Origin: Natronosalvus rutilus | GTDB taxonomy: Archaea > Halobacteriota > Halobacteria > Halobacteriales > Natrialbaceae | NCBI RefSeq assembly: GCF_024204665.1 | Contig: NZ_CP100355.1 | Span: 2,523,451 to 2,587,450 of the forward strand | Length of the DNA: 64,000 nt | Reading direction: 5' to 3' | In this document: one piece after another, positions 45,407 to 54,246 of the stretch | Layout of the letters: every line of letters begins with the position of its first letter | Position numbering within the stretch: position 1 is the stretch's first letter | Program-made: the position numbers and the translations under genes | The notes under the pieces: generated by a model | Databases searched by the model: none | What the model was told of the DNA's origin: nothing | What the model saw: the letters and a program-made list of their open reading frames with translations, nothing else

Positions 45407-45934
45407 ATGCCCACCAAACCGACGATTCTCGGCGTCGACGACGAGCGCGACCTGGTCGACCTCTACGCGAGCTGGATGCGCGACAGCTACGCCGTTCGCA
45501 CCGCCTACACGGGTCGCGGCGCACTCGAGCAGTTGAGCGACGAGGTCGACGTCGTGCTGCTCGATCGACAGATGCCCGATCTCACCGGCGACGAGGTCCT
45601 GGACGAACTCCGCCGTCGAGGCCACGACTGCTGGGTCATCATGGTCACCGCCGTCGACCCCGGACTCGACATCATCGATCTCGACGTCGACGACTACGTG
45701 ACGAAGCCGGTCTCGCGAACGACGTTGACGCGCCTGATCGAAACCCTCCGCGCGAAGTCGCGATACGGTCAGCACGGTCGCCGCGAAGTGGCGGCCCTCT
45801 CGAACAAGAAGGAAGCGATCGACGGTTCCCTCTCGATCGATGACCTGGAAGGAACCGAGCGATACCGACAACTCGAGGCGGATCTGCAGGAACTCGGTAA
45901 CTCGATGGGAGACGGGTTTGCCGAAGGGGAATAG
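45407..45934 (+). CDS. HalX-domain response regulator
   Basis: A 175-residue two-component receiver protein. The N-terminal receiver domain has VDDERDLVDLYASWM, the phospho-acceptor Asp in VVLLDRQMPDLTGDEVLDEL, and the conserved Thr/Lys (VTAV and DDYVTKPV). The C-terminal HalX domain (about residues 115-175, coiled-coil-like RLIETLRAKSRY and RYRQLEADLQELGNSM) is a haloarchaea-specific output. Cognate kinase unknown; one candidate is the sensor kinase gene 4 kb further. The gene's 3' end is the first unit of a 26-bp array. Confidence 0.92.
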   Translation: MPTKPTILGVDDERDLVDLYASWMRDSYAVRTAYTGRGALEQLSDEVDVVLLDRQMPDLTGDEVLDELRRRGHDCWVIMVTAVDPGLDIIDLDVDDYVTKPVSRTTLTRLIETLRAKSRYGQHGRREVAALSNKKEAIDGSLSIDDLEGTERYRQLEADLQELGNSMGDGFAEGE

Positions 45935-46017
45935 CGCAGGGGTTCGCCGAAGTCGAGTAGCGCAAGGATCTGCCAGGGACGAGTAGCGCAAGGATCTGCC
46001 GAAGGCGAGTAGCGCGA
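45914..46017 (+). repeat. 26-bp degenerate tandem array starting at a stop codon
   Basis: Four units. The TAG stop of the HalX gene (45932-45934) recurs at 45958-45960, 45984-45986 and 46010-46012, each exactly 26 bases apart, in a conserved core GAGTAGCGCAAGGATCTGCC (first unit diverged). It fills the spacer up to a hairpin. Confidence 0.8.
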
Positions 46018-46038
46018 ATACCGTGAGGACACAGGAAC

Positions 46039-46064
46039 GTGAACGGAGACGCGTCTCCGTTCAC
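46039..46064. terminator. Perfect 26-bp palindrome between convergent genes
   Basis: Bases 46039-46064 form a perfect 26-bp palindrome (GTGAACGGAGACG and its reverse complement) that overlaps the TCA (stop on the minus strand) of the TVP38-like gene. It can form a hairpin in either transcript and lies between two convergent genes, so a bidirectional terminator is the natural reading. It lacks a following T-run. Confidence 0.5.
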
Positions 46065-46777
46065 TCGAGCGACGTCCTCGCGGTCGACCCGGTTCGGAGA
46101 TGGCTGTAGATCGACGGTGCGAACAGTGCGACGGCGACGACCGCCGCCGATCCGGCGAGGACGAGCCCGTGCTGACCGACCCCGTCGACCAGGACGTCGT
46201 TCGTGAGATTGGCCGCCGAGGCACCGACGAGAACGGCTGCGATCGTCCACGGCAGCTCACCGAGGGCCGTTCCGACGACGAGGTGTCGAAGCCGGACCTC
46301 GCTGACGGCGGCGGCGGCCGTCGCGACGTCCGAGGGAATCGGGGCGAGTCGCGACGTGACGACGCCGCGAACGGGGCCGACGGCGTCGTAGTACTGGTCG
46401 ATCACGTCGCAACTCCGCCCGAGGATGCCTGCGAGTGGGCGTCCCTCGCCGGCCAACCGGTCGGTTCCCCCGACGAGCCAGCGAACCACGAGGTAGGTCG
46501 GAATTACGGTCAGCGAGACGCCGAACAGGGCGACGGGGAGGCCGAGAACCGCGCCATAGCCGTAGCCGACTAGGACGGCGAGCGGCGTCGTCGGCCACGC
46601 GAAGAGGGGCCGGACAGCGTACAGGACGGCGACGGCGAGTCCGAACCGGTACGGGTCGCCGGCGACGGATTCGAGCACGCCGACCGTGGCCGACGGCGAG
46701 ACGAGCAGGCTCGCGAGGAAGACGAGACCCACGAGTACCGTCCCGAGGAGGGCTCGAGTGGTGATCGGCGACGCCAT
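46061..46777 (-). CDS. TVP38/TMEM64-type (SNARE-associated, DedA-like) membrane protein
   Basis: A 238-residue integral membrane protein with about six hydrophobic segments. Family signs are RPLFAWPTTPLAVLVGYGYG, a later DVIDQYYDAVGPVRGVVTSRLAPIPSD and LPWTIAAVLVGASA; the FAWP/P-x-D segments match the DedA-like core. Family members are flippase/scramblase-like or transport proteins in the membrane, with roles in lipid homeostasis; no specific substrate can be given. A long upstream in-frame extension is non-coding in style. Divergent from DUF5830. Confidence 0.85.
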   Translation of the reverse strand: MASPITTRALLGTVLVGLVFLASLLVSPSATVGVLESVAGDPYRFGLAVAVLYAVRPLFAWPTTPLAVLVGYGYGAVLGLPVALFGVSLTVIPTYLVVRWLVGGTDRLAGEGRPLAGILGRSCDVIDQYYDAVGPVRGVVTSRLAPIPSDVATAAAAVSEVRLRHLVVGTALGELPWTIAAVLVGASAANLTNDVLVDGVGQHGLVLAGSAAVVAVALFAPSIYSHLRTGSTARTSLE

Positions 46778-46967
46778 CGATTGGCCGGAGGTTCGAACGC
46801 CGGGGTTGAAACCTTTCTGTCTCGTGATGTTCTCCCGAGGTGATAGCAGCGGTTCCCTTCCTTCCAATCTCCGTGTTGTTCGGTACTGAGAGCACCAAAC
46901 CGGCCGATAGGGCCGAGCGCCGACACAACGTTTATCACTATCCACGGAACACTCGAGAGCGAGCACG

Positions 46968-47327
46968 ATGGCCGAAGACGACCGCGTCGACCTCGGACTC
47001 GCTCTCCTCGAGCGACTCGAGCACGAGTCGCTCCCGCTCCCGGCGGTCGTCGACCGGATCGAGACGATCACTACGGATCCCGCGGTGACGCGAACGATCC
47101 TCGACGAGGCGGAACTGCGTGGCATCATCGACCGGGAGGACGGCATCGTTCGCGTGAAGAGCCGCCAGTACGTCCGGTTCGAAGAACAGGTCGTCACCAG
47201 GGACGGCGAGTTCTCCTGTCGACGCTGTGGCGCCGGGCTCTCGACGGGTCACTTCATCAAGCTCGAGGCCGGCGAACTCGGGCCGTTTGGCTCGTCGTGT
47301 ATCAGGAAAGTCACGGGGCGAGAGTGA
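46968..47327 (+). CDS. DUF5830-like protein with zinc ribbon (119 aa)
   Basis: A 119-residue protein: an N-terminal helical segment of 60 or so residues (possibly winged-HTH-like: LPAVVDRIETITTDPAVTRT), then a strand pair and CRRCGAGLSTGHFIKLEAG with a later Cys (SSCIRKVTG), a probable zinc ribbon. I recall this as DUF5830 (unverified). It may bind nucleic acid, but that is a guess. The N-terminal region is acidic as usual for haloarchaea. Confidence 0.75.
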   Translation: MAEDDRVDLGLALLERLEHESLPLPAVVDRIETITTDPAVTRTILDEAELRGIIDREDGIVRVKSRQYVRFEEQVVTRDGEFSCRRCGAGLSTGHFIKLEAGELGPFGSSCIRKVTGRE

Positions 47328-47364
47328 GGGCGGTGGTCATGTCAGAAACGCCGCCGTAACGCCA

Positions 47365-47440
47365 TAACTATACGTTCGGGAGTTGCTATAATTCCGGTAG
47401 CTTTTATAATTCCGATAGCTTCTATAGTCTCGATAGCTTT
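47365..47440 (-). repeat. 18-bp degenerate tandem array near a stop codon
   Basis: The motif TAGCTT on the plus strand recurs at 47398, 47416 and 47434, exactly 18 bases apart, with an earlier degenerate unit. Reading the minus strand, these follow directly after the TAA stop of the DUF7115-like gene (47452-47454). Unit examples: TATCGGAATTATAAAAGC and TACCGGAATTATAGCAAC. Notably AT-rich compared with the flanks. Confidence 0.7.
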
Positions 47441-47451
47441 GCCAGCAACAG

Positions 47452-48549
47452 TTATCGACCCTGCCGAAGCTCCTCGATCAACTGTTCGATAGTCGCCTGC
47501 TGCGCCTCGAGCAACTCGGTCTGGGCCTCGACGGCCGACTCGAGCGACTCGATCCGCTCGAGCAGCTCCGGGTCGGCCGAGGGCGAGTCGGTCGTCGACG
47601 TGTCCCGGACTGTGCCGGTCGAGACCGAAGATCGACCGGTCACGCTGGATTCGTCGTGCAGGGCGTCGTCGGCGGTCTGCTGCTGGGCTGTCTGCCCGGC
47701 ACCTTCGTCCGTATTTGACCCCAAATCGAAGGCGCTCGAGGAGCCGAGTGGGTCGCTGGATGAGTCGGTCTCGGTCGGTTCCTGGCTCGCGGTCGTCTCC
47801 CCGCCGAGGTCGTCTGGCTCCGGTGGGTTCGCATCCAGCGGGTCGACACCGATACCAAAGTCGACGCCTGACGCCGACTCGGTCGTCGGTTCGTCTGCAT
47901 CGTCTTCGTCTGCTGCGAGGAGTGCGTTGAGTTCCTCGAGCGTCTCGACGTCGTGGAACGAACAGAGCGCGCGCTTGAGGCGTTCAGCGACCTCGTCGGC
48001 CTGGTCATTCGGGGCTTTGATCCGCTGCTGGCGACCGTCCACCCCGAGGACGACCTGCGTGGCGACGCTGCCGTCCTCGAAGGAGAGGTTCGTCACGTCG
48101 GCGTAGTGGTACTGCTCGAAGTCGCTGTCCCAGACGGCCTCGCCGATGTGTTTGACGAGTCGATCGCTCGTGATGATCAGGGTGAGTTCGCTGAAGCGGA
48201 ACGTCTTGAGGACGGTTTCGCCCGAGTCGGTGATGTCGTTGCCGGTGAGGACGCCGGCGAGAACGGGGTGGAGGACCTCGTCGGTTCGATTGCCCGGAAT
48301 CGTGAACTCGCGTTCGCCATCGAGGGGGTACTCGAGCGTAAATCGTGTCTTTCGGCGCCCCTCCGAGAGGGTGAGTCGGTCGGCGTCGTGCGAGAACGTG
48401 TCGACGGATTCGTCGCTCAGCAGTCCTTCGGCGCGATAGATGATGGTCCTGGAGGGTGTGATGAACAGTTCGTCGTCACCACCGAGTGGCACTCGAGCGG
48501 CGATTTCCTCGCCCTCGAGCGTCGACTGGACGATACCGGGAACGGTCAT
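47452..48549 (-). CDS. DUF7115-like protein with PH-like domain and coiled coil
   Basis: A 365-residue cytoplasmic protein. Residues 1-185 resemble two PH-like or SHOCT-associated beta-rich domains (GGDDELFITPSRTIIYRAEG, and TLIITSDRLVKHIGEAVW), after which comes an acidic, Ser/Thr/Glu-rich disordered stretch (about 190-315) and a C-terminal coiled coil (LESAVEAQTELLEAQQATIE). I recall such haloarchaeal proteins as DUF7115; function unknown. The order sensor-like domain, linker, coiled coil suggests a scaffold or an assembly role. Start at the ATG next to a weak promoter. Confidence 0.75.
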   Translation of the reverse strand: MTVPGIVQSTLEGEEIAARVPLGGDDELFITPSRTIIYRAEGLLSDESVDTFSHDADRLTLSEGRRKTRFTLEYPLDGEREFTIPGNRTDEVLHPVLAGVLTGNDITDSGETVLKTFRFSELTLIITSDRLVKHIGEAVWDSDFEQYHYADVTNLSFEDGSVATQVVLGVDGRQQRIKAPNDQADEVAERLKRALCSFHDVETLEELNALLAADEDDADEPTTESASGVDFGIGVDPLDANPPEPDDLGGETTASQEPTETDSSSDPLGSSSAFDLGSNTDEGAGQTAQQQTADDALHDESSVTGRSSVSTGTVRDTSTTDSPSADPELLERIESLESAVEAQTELLEAQQATIEQLIEELRQGR

Positions 48550-48656
48550 GCACCGTGGTTCGTATGGGCTGGTGATAAATCCGTGGGTAGGGATTACACG
48601 CCGTCGGCGAATGGGAAGGTTAAAGAAACACAGCGAACAACCGGCAGTTGCAGCAA

Positions 48657-48809
48657 GCCCGGGTGGCTTAGCTGGACATAGCGCCGCACTCATAGGGTTC
48701 AGAGATTCGGTGCGGTTTCGCCTTGGAAGCCTCCGTGTCCCTCGAGGACTCTGCCGAGCCTCGAACCTGGGACATGCGGAGATCGAGGGTTCGGAGCCCT
48801 CCCCGGGCA
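48657..48809 (+). tRNA. Elongator tRNA-Met (CAT) with 79-base intron
   Basis: The acceptor stem GCCCGGG pairs with CCCGGGC (48802-48808). The anticodon CAT is at 48691-48693 in a loop CTCATA-A closed by CCGCA/TGCGG. An intron (48695-48773, 79 bases) interrupts after position 37, the classic archaeal site, and the mature tRNA is 74 bases. An intron in elongator tRNA-Met is known for haloarchaea. No box C/D motif is obvious inside it. Confidence 0.95.
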
Positions 48810-49276
48810 TATTACCATTTGTGTCGGTGCCCGCTATTAACGACCCCGAGCTGTGCGTCTCCTCACTGGTGTACGGGGTGGGTAGCCTGATCCGGCTTTC
48901 CCGACGGGCGCGAGAGAACTCGTCGGCAACCGGTGGTGTACGAAATCGACGAGGGACAATCGATCGCGACGGGTCGTCGAGGACATCATCTACAGTGAGA
49001 GTAACGGATACCAGGCCCCGCAAACTCACTTCTCTCAGCGGTGTGTAACCCGAATCGGGTACTTACAGTGTGCGCCCGGTGACGTTCGCGTCGGTTCCGC
49101 TACCTCGATCGTAGCGAGCGGGTATTCTCGAAGAAGTGGGAAACCCGCAACTACAACCGTCATCGAATGCGATCTTTCCGGAGAGCCCGAGTTTCGGGCA
49201 GTCCGTACTTTCTCGAAGCCGAAAAATCGGCTCCTGCCAGGTCAGTCCTTTTTTGGCTCGAAGCCGGAGTCGAGTC
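48810..49276. other. 467-base intergenic region without genes
   Basis: Lies between the tRNA-Met and the 180-residue hypothetical gene. Open frames that cross it have non-coding character. An AT-poor to moderate composition; no strong TATA block is visible apart from gctattaacg (48831-48840) just after the tRNA. Confidence 0.4.
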
Positions 49277-49819
49277 ATGACGACCCACGTGAGCGTCGAG
49301 CAGGTTAGGTGGTGGCTCGACGAGAACGCCATCCAGGACGTTACGCCTCACTCTCAGGAGGAAACGGAGTTCAACCTGCAGGTGACCCTCTCACGCCTGC
49401 CGATTCACCTCATCCAGGAGGAGAAGCGGGGTCCGATTCGAGTCGTCGGGCGTAGCGCGTTCGACACCGAACGGGCAAAGCGACTCATCCGTGAAGAGGA
49501 GTCGCGCACAGAGCTACTGGCCCAAATCGGGCCGGTACTTGCTGCGACGCCCGGGTTCTACACGTTCCTCGACGAGGAGGACCGCGCCTGTGAGCTTCGG
49601 AACGCCGAGGTGCTCCAGCTAGAGCACCGGATCTATCCCGGTGAGGCGACTCAACAATCGTTGATGGACAGCGTGATGGGAATCGCCACCGGGATGCGCT
49701 ACGTCCAGAACGTGCTGGCGGCGACGCATCCCGGGCCATCAGTGGAATCCGATGAATCCACCGACGAGAGTTCCTCAGAATCGGCTACTCCCTCCACCGA
49801 CGAAACGGACGCGGTCTGA
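49277..49819 (+). CDS. Hypothetical protein, type III chaperone-like or DUF2299-like
   Basis: A 180-residue protein beginning MTTHVSVEQVRWWLDENA. The first 130 residues alternate strands and helices (FNLQVTLSRLPIHLIQEE, then ELLAQIGPVLAATPGFYTF), reminiscent of DUF2299/type III-secretion-chaperone-like folds; low confidence. The last 30 residues are a Ser/Asp/Glu tail. A long upstream extension of the frame is rejected, because it lacks codon bias and starts within noncoding sequence. Isolated gene. Confidence 0.6.
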   Translation: MTTHVSVEQVRWWLDENAIQDVTPHSQEETEFNLQVTLSRLPIHLIQEEKRGPIRVVGRSAFDTERAKRLIREEESRTELLAQIGPVLAATPGFYTFLDEEDRACELRNAEVLQLEHRIYPGEATQQSLMDSVMGIATGMRYVQNVLAATHPGPSVESDESTDESSSESATPSTDETDAV

Positions 49820-49991
49820 TTCCCTTCGATTTGCCAAAAATGCATCGGGCTATAAGCCTCTATCGTACTCACGACGCTCTCGATTGCAGATTCCGAAGCC
49901 TCCGGACGTGAAACGGAATGTCACGTACGGCGTTACGTCGTTCGCTTGCAGCGGAGCTACCGACTCGAGCAGGCGCTCCGTCGCCCGATAC

Positions 49992-51164
49992 TCACGCGTC
50001 GCCGCCCACCGCCGGAAGCGTAACCGAAAACGTCGAGCCCTCGCCGGGCTCGGATTCGACCCGGATATCGCCGTCGTGGCGCTCCGCGATCCGCTTACAG
50101 ACCGCGAGGCCGATGCCGGTTCCTGATACCTCGTCCTCGCTGTGGAGCCGCTGGAAAATGTCGAAGATACGTTCCGTCTCGTCCGGATCGATCCCGACCC
50201 CCTCGTCGCGAACCGAGACGACCCAGCGTTCGCCATCCCGTTCGGCCGTCACGTCGATTATTGGTGGTTCGTCGCCGCTGTACTCAATCGCGTTCGAGAC
50301 GAGGTTCTGGAAGAGCTGACGAAGCTGGCTCGGATCGCCTTCGACGCGGGGGAGGTCGTCCACCTCGAGATCGGCGTCGCGCTCTCGAAGCTTGAGCTCG
50401 AGGTTTTTGCGAACGTCAGCGAAGACGTCGTCCAGGTCGACCGGTTCGAACGGTTCCCGCTGCGTCTCGACGCGCGAGTACTCGAGGAGCCCGTCGATCA
50501 TCGCTCGCATTCGCTCCGCACCGTCCACGGCGTACTCGATGAACTCCTCGCCGTCCTCGTCGAGTTCGTCGGCGTAGCGACTCTCGATCAACTGGAGATA
50601 ACTGGTGACCATTCGAAGCGGTTCCTGGAGGTCGTGGGAGGCGACGTACGCGAACTGCTCGAGTCGCTCGTTCGATCGCTCGAACTGTTCGTTCGTCTCC
50701 TCGAGTTGGTCCTGGACTCGCTCGAGGGCCCGATTCTGTCGCTCGAGTTCGAGGGCGTTCGTTTTGGCCCGGGCGGCGTAGGTTCCGATGCCGAACCCGG
50801 CGACGCAACTCAACGCGGTAAGAACGGCGAGCGACCGCTGAGGGTCTTCGAGCGCCATGTCCGGTTGCGCGTGATAGATCCCCAGAATACCGAGCATTCC
50901 GCCGATTCCGAGAAGCGACCACCGCGCGACGGACGAGTAGAATCGACGGTCGATGGACGACTTCGGGAGACGATACCCGCCGACGAAGACGACGAGGCCT
51001 GACCCGGCGATAAACGAGAAGACGACGAACGCGGATCCGAGCGACGTTCCCTCGGACACCACCGTGACGAAGTACCCAGCGCCGACCAAGACGTACAGGA
51101 GACCGAGTCCCATCACCGCGTATCGTCCAATTACTTCTCCACGTAGACGAGATGACGTCGACAT
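49992..51164 (-). CDS. Membrane-bound sensor histidine kinase
   Basis: A 390-residue two-component kinase. Four transmembrane helices (about residues 14-32, 43-62, 82-97 and 112-131) are followed by a coiled coil (132-172), the phospho-acceptor H-box FAYVASHDLQEPLRM (His177), N-box QNLVSNAIEYS, G1 DEGVGI and G2 GTGIGLAVCKRI. There is no PAS or extracytoplasmic sensor domain, so sensing probably lies in the membrane helices. Its cognate regulator is unknown; a HalX receiver gene is 4 kb away, a Bat-type regulator is adjacent and divergent. Confidence 0.92.
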   Translation of the reverse strand: MSTSSRLRGEVIGRYAVMGLGLLYVLVGAGYFVTVVSEGTSLGSAFVVFSFIAGSGLVVFVGGYRLPKSSIDRRFYSSVARWSLLGIGGMLGILGIYHAQPDMALEDPQRSLAVLTALSCVAGFGIGTYAARAKTNALELERQNRALERVQDQLEETNEQFERSNERLEQFAYVASHDLQEPLRMVTSYLQLIESRYADELDEDGEEFIEYAVDGAERMRAMIDGLLEYSRVETQREPFEPVDLDDVFADVRKNLELKLRERDADLEVDDLPRVEGDPSQLRQLFQNLVSNAIEYSGDEPPIIDVTAERDGERWVVSVRDEGVGIDPDETERIFDIFQRLHSEDEVSGTGIGLAVCKRIAERHDGDIRVESEPGEGSTFSVTLPAVGGDA

Positions 51165-51351
51165 CGTAATGCACTGGCGTTGGGCACGGTATCAGTTAAC
51201 GATGTATGTCGATCGTTCGACCGGTCCGTCGTGAACGCCCGACATGGAGGCGGTAAAACGGAGTAACCTATCTCCGAACAAGATAGTTCTCGAACGATGG
51301 TAGCGGGAACACCTACCGCTAACAGAACCCGTCTATATGCGGTTGTGGTGA

Positions 51352-52017
51352 ATGTCGATGATGACGACAGTCGCCGAACTCGAGGTCCCCGCCGGCCACT
51401 TCGCTGCAGCGACCGCGTTCGAGCGTATCCCGTCGCTCGAGTTCCAGTTCGCAGGGGTGGTCGGGGAGGGCCCGCCACTCGTGTGGGTGTCGGGGGCGAG
51501 TCGCAACGAGATTCAGGAGGCGCTCGAGGCGGATCCGACGCTGTCGGTGCTCGCCAGTCTGACTGACGCCAGCCGCGAACGCTGGCTCTTTCGCCTCGAG
51601 TTCGACGCGCCGATCACGCAGTTCCAGGAAGTGATCGCCGATCACGGCGGAGCCATCCTCGAGACGACCGGCGAAGATCACCACTGGACGATCGAACTGC
51701 TCTTTCACGATCGAGAGTCGCTATCGGCCGCGCACGACGAACTGCTGGACCAAGAGTTCTCCGTCTCGGTGCGTCGCATGACGGAACTGGACGGCGACCT
51801 CAGCGAGGAGACGCCGCTCACGGAGACCCAGTACGAGACGATCGTCACAGCGCACGAACTGGGATACTTCGACGTGCCGCGAAAGGTGACCCTGAAAGAA
51901 CTCGCGGACGAACTCGGTATCTCTCACCAGGCGCTATCGGAACGATTGCGGCGAAGCCACGCGGCGCTCGTGAGTGCCAAGCTAGCCGATGGAGACCAGC
52001 AGAAAGTCGATCTCTGA
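51352..52017 (+). CDS. Bacterioopsin-activator-type HTH regulator, second copy
   Basis: A 221-residue protein similar in layout to the regulator at 5361-6044: an N-terminal sensor-like domain (VAELEVPAGHFAAATAFE; DASRERWLFRLEFDAP), and C-terminal HTH_10 with LTETQYETIVTAHELGYFDV and LADELGISHQALSERLRRSH. The TATA-like block TCTATAT (about 51331-51337) suggests that transcription starts near 51358-51361, so translation may begin at the second or third of three closely spaced ATG codons (51352, 51358, 51361). Divergent from the sensor kinase gene, which might regulate it or share targets. Confidence 0.85.
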   Translation: MSMMTTVAELEVPAGHFAAATAFERIPSLEFQFAGVVGEGPPLVWVSGASRNEIQEALEADPTLSVLASLTDASRERWLFRLEFDAPITQFQEVIADHGGAILETTGEDHHWTIELLFHDRESLSAAHDELLDQEFSVSVRRMTELDGDLSEETPLTETQYETIVTAHELGYFDVPRKVTLKELADELGISHQALSERLRRSHAALVSAKLADGDQQKVDL

Positions 52018-52741
52018 CTGAGGACCACTCGACTATTTTCGTGTGGGTCGTGCACTTCGCTCGAGTAACGCGACACTCGAGATGCACGCGGTGAGTGACT
52101 ACCACCGAATACGTCGGTCAACGCGGGGTTTGATCGACGGATCGCGGACGTCAGGGTCCGGTGGAGGTATCCTGTTTCGAGAACCGCCAGAGGTGCCCGT
52201 CTCGAGTACCGCCTGTGATCAACCGAATAGTTCTACACCGACGGACCCATATCATTCTGACAATCGTTTATTTTATGTGAGAATTATACCCAATACGTGC
52301 CTAAAAATATGATAGTATTGCCAAATTTGCTTATTAGGTCGAGTTTATGATGGAATCTGGCCAATAGTAGATCGTCGACGGGATCCCCCGCCGACTGAGG
52401 AATCGACACATCAACGATCCCTGTGAGTGTAAGTGGCTCACGAACGTCCGTTCGGGTGCCAGGTGACACTGTACTGTGTCATGGTGGATCACTCATGCTC
52501 AAGTCGGCCACGCGTTTGCGACCATTCGTGGCTGTGTGGTCGCTGACGTGGTCGTCTTCTACAACCGCCTCTACTGTCGTCGACCGGCGTGTGACGTCGA
52601 CCCGGATACTGTACGGATTTCTATAGGAATTATCTGGCTGAAGGTGAAAGACCGTACTATGTGGAGTCCCTCACAGAATGGAGATCGGCCAGTTCGCGTC
52701 TCGAGCGTGAATTCCAGAACGGAACAAATACGGAGAAAACG
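52018..52741. other. 724-base AT-richer intergenic region
   Basis: Contains an AT-rich stretch (about 52250-52350; ttattttatgtgagaattata, split across words in the sequence) with several TATA-like blocks, and short open frames (52284-52469 minus; 52476-52748 plus) without recognised families. It may include a degenerate gene. Nothing can be called with confidence. Confidence 0.4.
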
Positions 52742-54097
52742 ATGGTAGACGTCGCCCTCTCGGTTGGTCAAATCCTCGTCGCGTTCGTCCTGGTCTTCCT
52801 GAACGGCTTTTTCGTCGCCGCGGAGTTCGCGTACGTTCGGATTCGAGCGACGGCCGTCGACGCGCTCGTCGAGGAAGGGCGCTCGGGGGCGACCATCCTG
52901 GAGGACGCGATGGACAACCTCGACGATTACCTCGCCGTGACCCAGCTCGGCATCACCATTTCCTCGCTCGGTCTCGGCTGGATCGGCGAACCCGCCGTTG
53001 CAGCCCTGCTCGAGCCAGTACTGGTGTCCGTCTTGCCTGAAGGGGTGATCCACCTCGTCGCCTTCGCCGTCGGATTCAGTATCATCACCTTCCTGCACGT
53101 CGTCTTCGGCGAACTGGCCCCGAAGACGATCGCGATCGCCGAAGCGGAGCGTGTGGCGTTGATCGTCGCCCGACCGATGAAGCTCTTCTATTACGTGTTT
53201 ATCCCCGGGCTCGTCGTCTTCAACGGGACGGCGAATTTCTTCACGCGGCTCATCGGTATTCCGCCGGCCTCCGAGAACGAGGAGGTGCTGACTCAGGAGG
53301 AGATCCTCGCCGTGCTGTCGACGGCTGGCCGAAAGGGCAACATCGAGATGGCCGAAGTCGAAATAATCGAGCGCGTGTTCGACCTCGACGAACTCTCGGT
53401 CCAGGCGGTCATGGTTCCCCGGCCGGACGTGATCACCATCTCCGCGGACGCACCGCTTCCGGCCGTTCGGTCCAGAATCGTCGAGGAAGGCCACACTCGC
53501 TACCCGGTCATCGACCCCGACACCGACGATCAGATCGAGGGATTCCTCGACGCCAAAGACGTCCTCCAGGCTACACACGAAAATCCCGACGCCGATGCGC
53601 TGACAGCCGGCGACATCGCCCGTGAGATGCTCGTCTATCCGGAGACCGGTTCAGTCACCGACCTCCTCGAGCAGATCCAGCGCGAACGAAAGCAAATGGT
53701 CGCCATCGTCGACGAGTGGGGCGTGTTCGAGGGTATCGTGACCGTCGAGGACGTCGTCGAAGAACTCGTCGGCGACATTCGCGACGACTTCGACGCGGCC
53801 ACGAGCGAGCCGGAGATCGACCGGCGAGCGGACGGCAGCTACGTCGTCGACGGCGGAGTCACGGTCTCGAGGCTCAACGAGACGCTCGAGACCGCGTTCG
53901 AGGCCGACGGCGTCGAGACCGTCGGTGGATTGATCCTGTCTCGAGCGGGTCGCGTCCCGGACGTCGGTGACGAGTTCGAGATCGACGCGTACGAGTTCAC
54001 CGTTGCAGCGGTCGACGGGGCACGTATCTCGCAAGTCCAGGTCCGGGACGTGGAAGAAGGGACCGCCGACCCCGCAGAAGGTTCGAGTCTCGAGTGA
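52742..54097 (+). CDS. CNNM/CorC-type membrane protein with CBS pair (hemolysin-like)
   Basis: A 451-residue protein in the DUF21-CBS-CorC_HlyC arrangement. Residues 1-185 form the DUF21 membrane domain (FLNGFFVAAEFAYVRIRATA, a well-known signature), next two CBS domains (about 215-335; DVITISADAPLPAVRSRIVE and TRYPVIDPDTDDQIEGFLDA) and a C-terminal CorC_HlyC domain (GVFEGIVTVEDVVEELVG). Homologues transport or regulate Mg2+ or other divalent ions. An in-frame extension upstream lacks hydrophobic character. Confidence 0.92.
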   Translation: MVDVALSVGQILVAFVLVFLNGFFVAAEFAYVRIRATAVDALVEEGRSGATILEDAMDNLDDYLAVTQLGITISSLGLGWIGEPAVAALLEPVLVSVLPEGVIHLVAFAVGFSIITFLHVVFGELAPKTIAIAEAERVALIVARPMKLFYYVFIPGLVVFNGTANFFTRLIGIPPASENEEVLTQEEILAVLSTAGRKGNIEMAEVEIIERVFDLDELSVQAVMVPRPDVITISADAPLPAVRSRIVEEGHTRYPVIDPDTDDQIEGFLDAKDVLQATHENPDADALTAGDIAREMLVYPETGSVTDLLEQIQRERKQMVAIVDEWGVFEGIVTVEDVVEELVGDIRDDFDAATSEPEIDRRADGSYVVDGGVTVSRLNETLETAFEADGVETVGGLILSRAGRVPDVGDEFEIDAYEFTVAAVDGARISQVQVRDVEEGTADPAEGSSLE

Positions 54098-54246
54098 CTG
54101 GGGGCATGCGGTTTTGAACGAGTGAGAATTCACCCGAATCGGTCGACCGCACGTCGATGCCAGTTTCGATCGGGCCGGGCCGTCTCGAATCGGTAGTGAG
54201 GGCGCGTTATCGGGTCGCAAAGTCTCAGGTCGATACTCGGAGGGGA

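Noticed and set aside
54090-54128. A 28-base repeat of CGAGTGA after the CNNM/CBS gene
   Set aside because: Two units sharing seven bases; too short to support.
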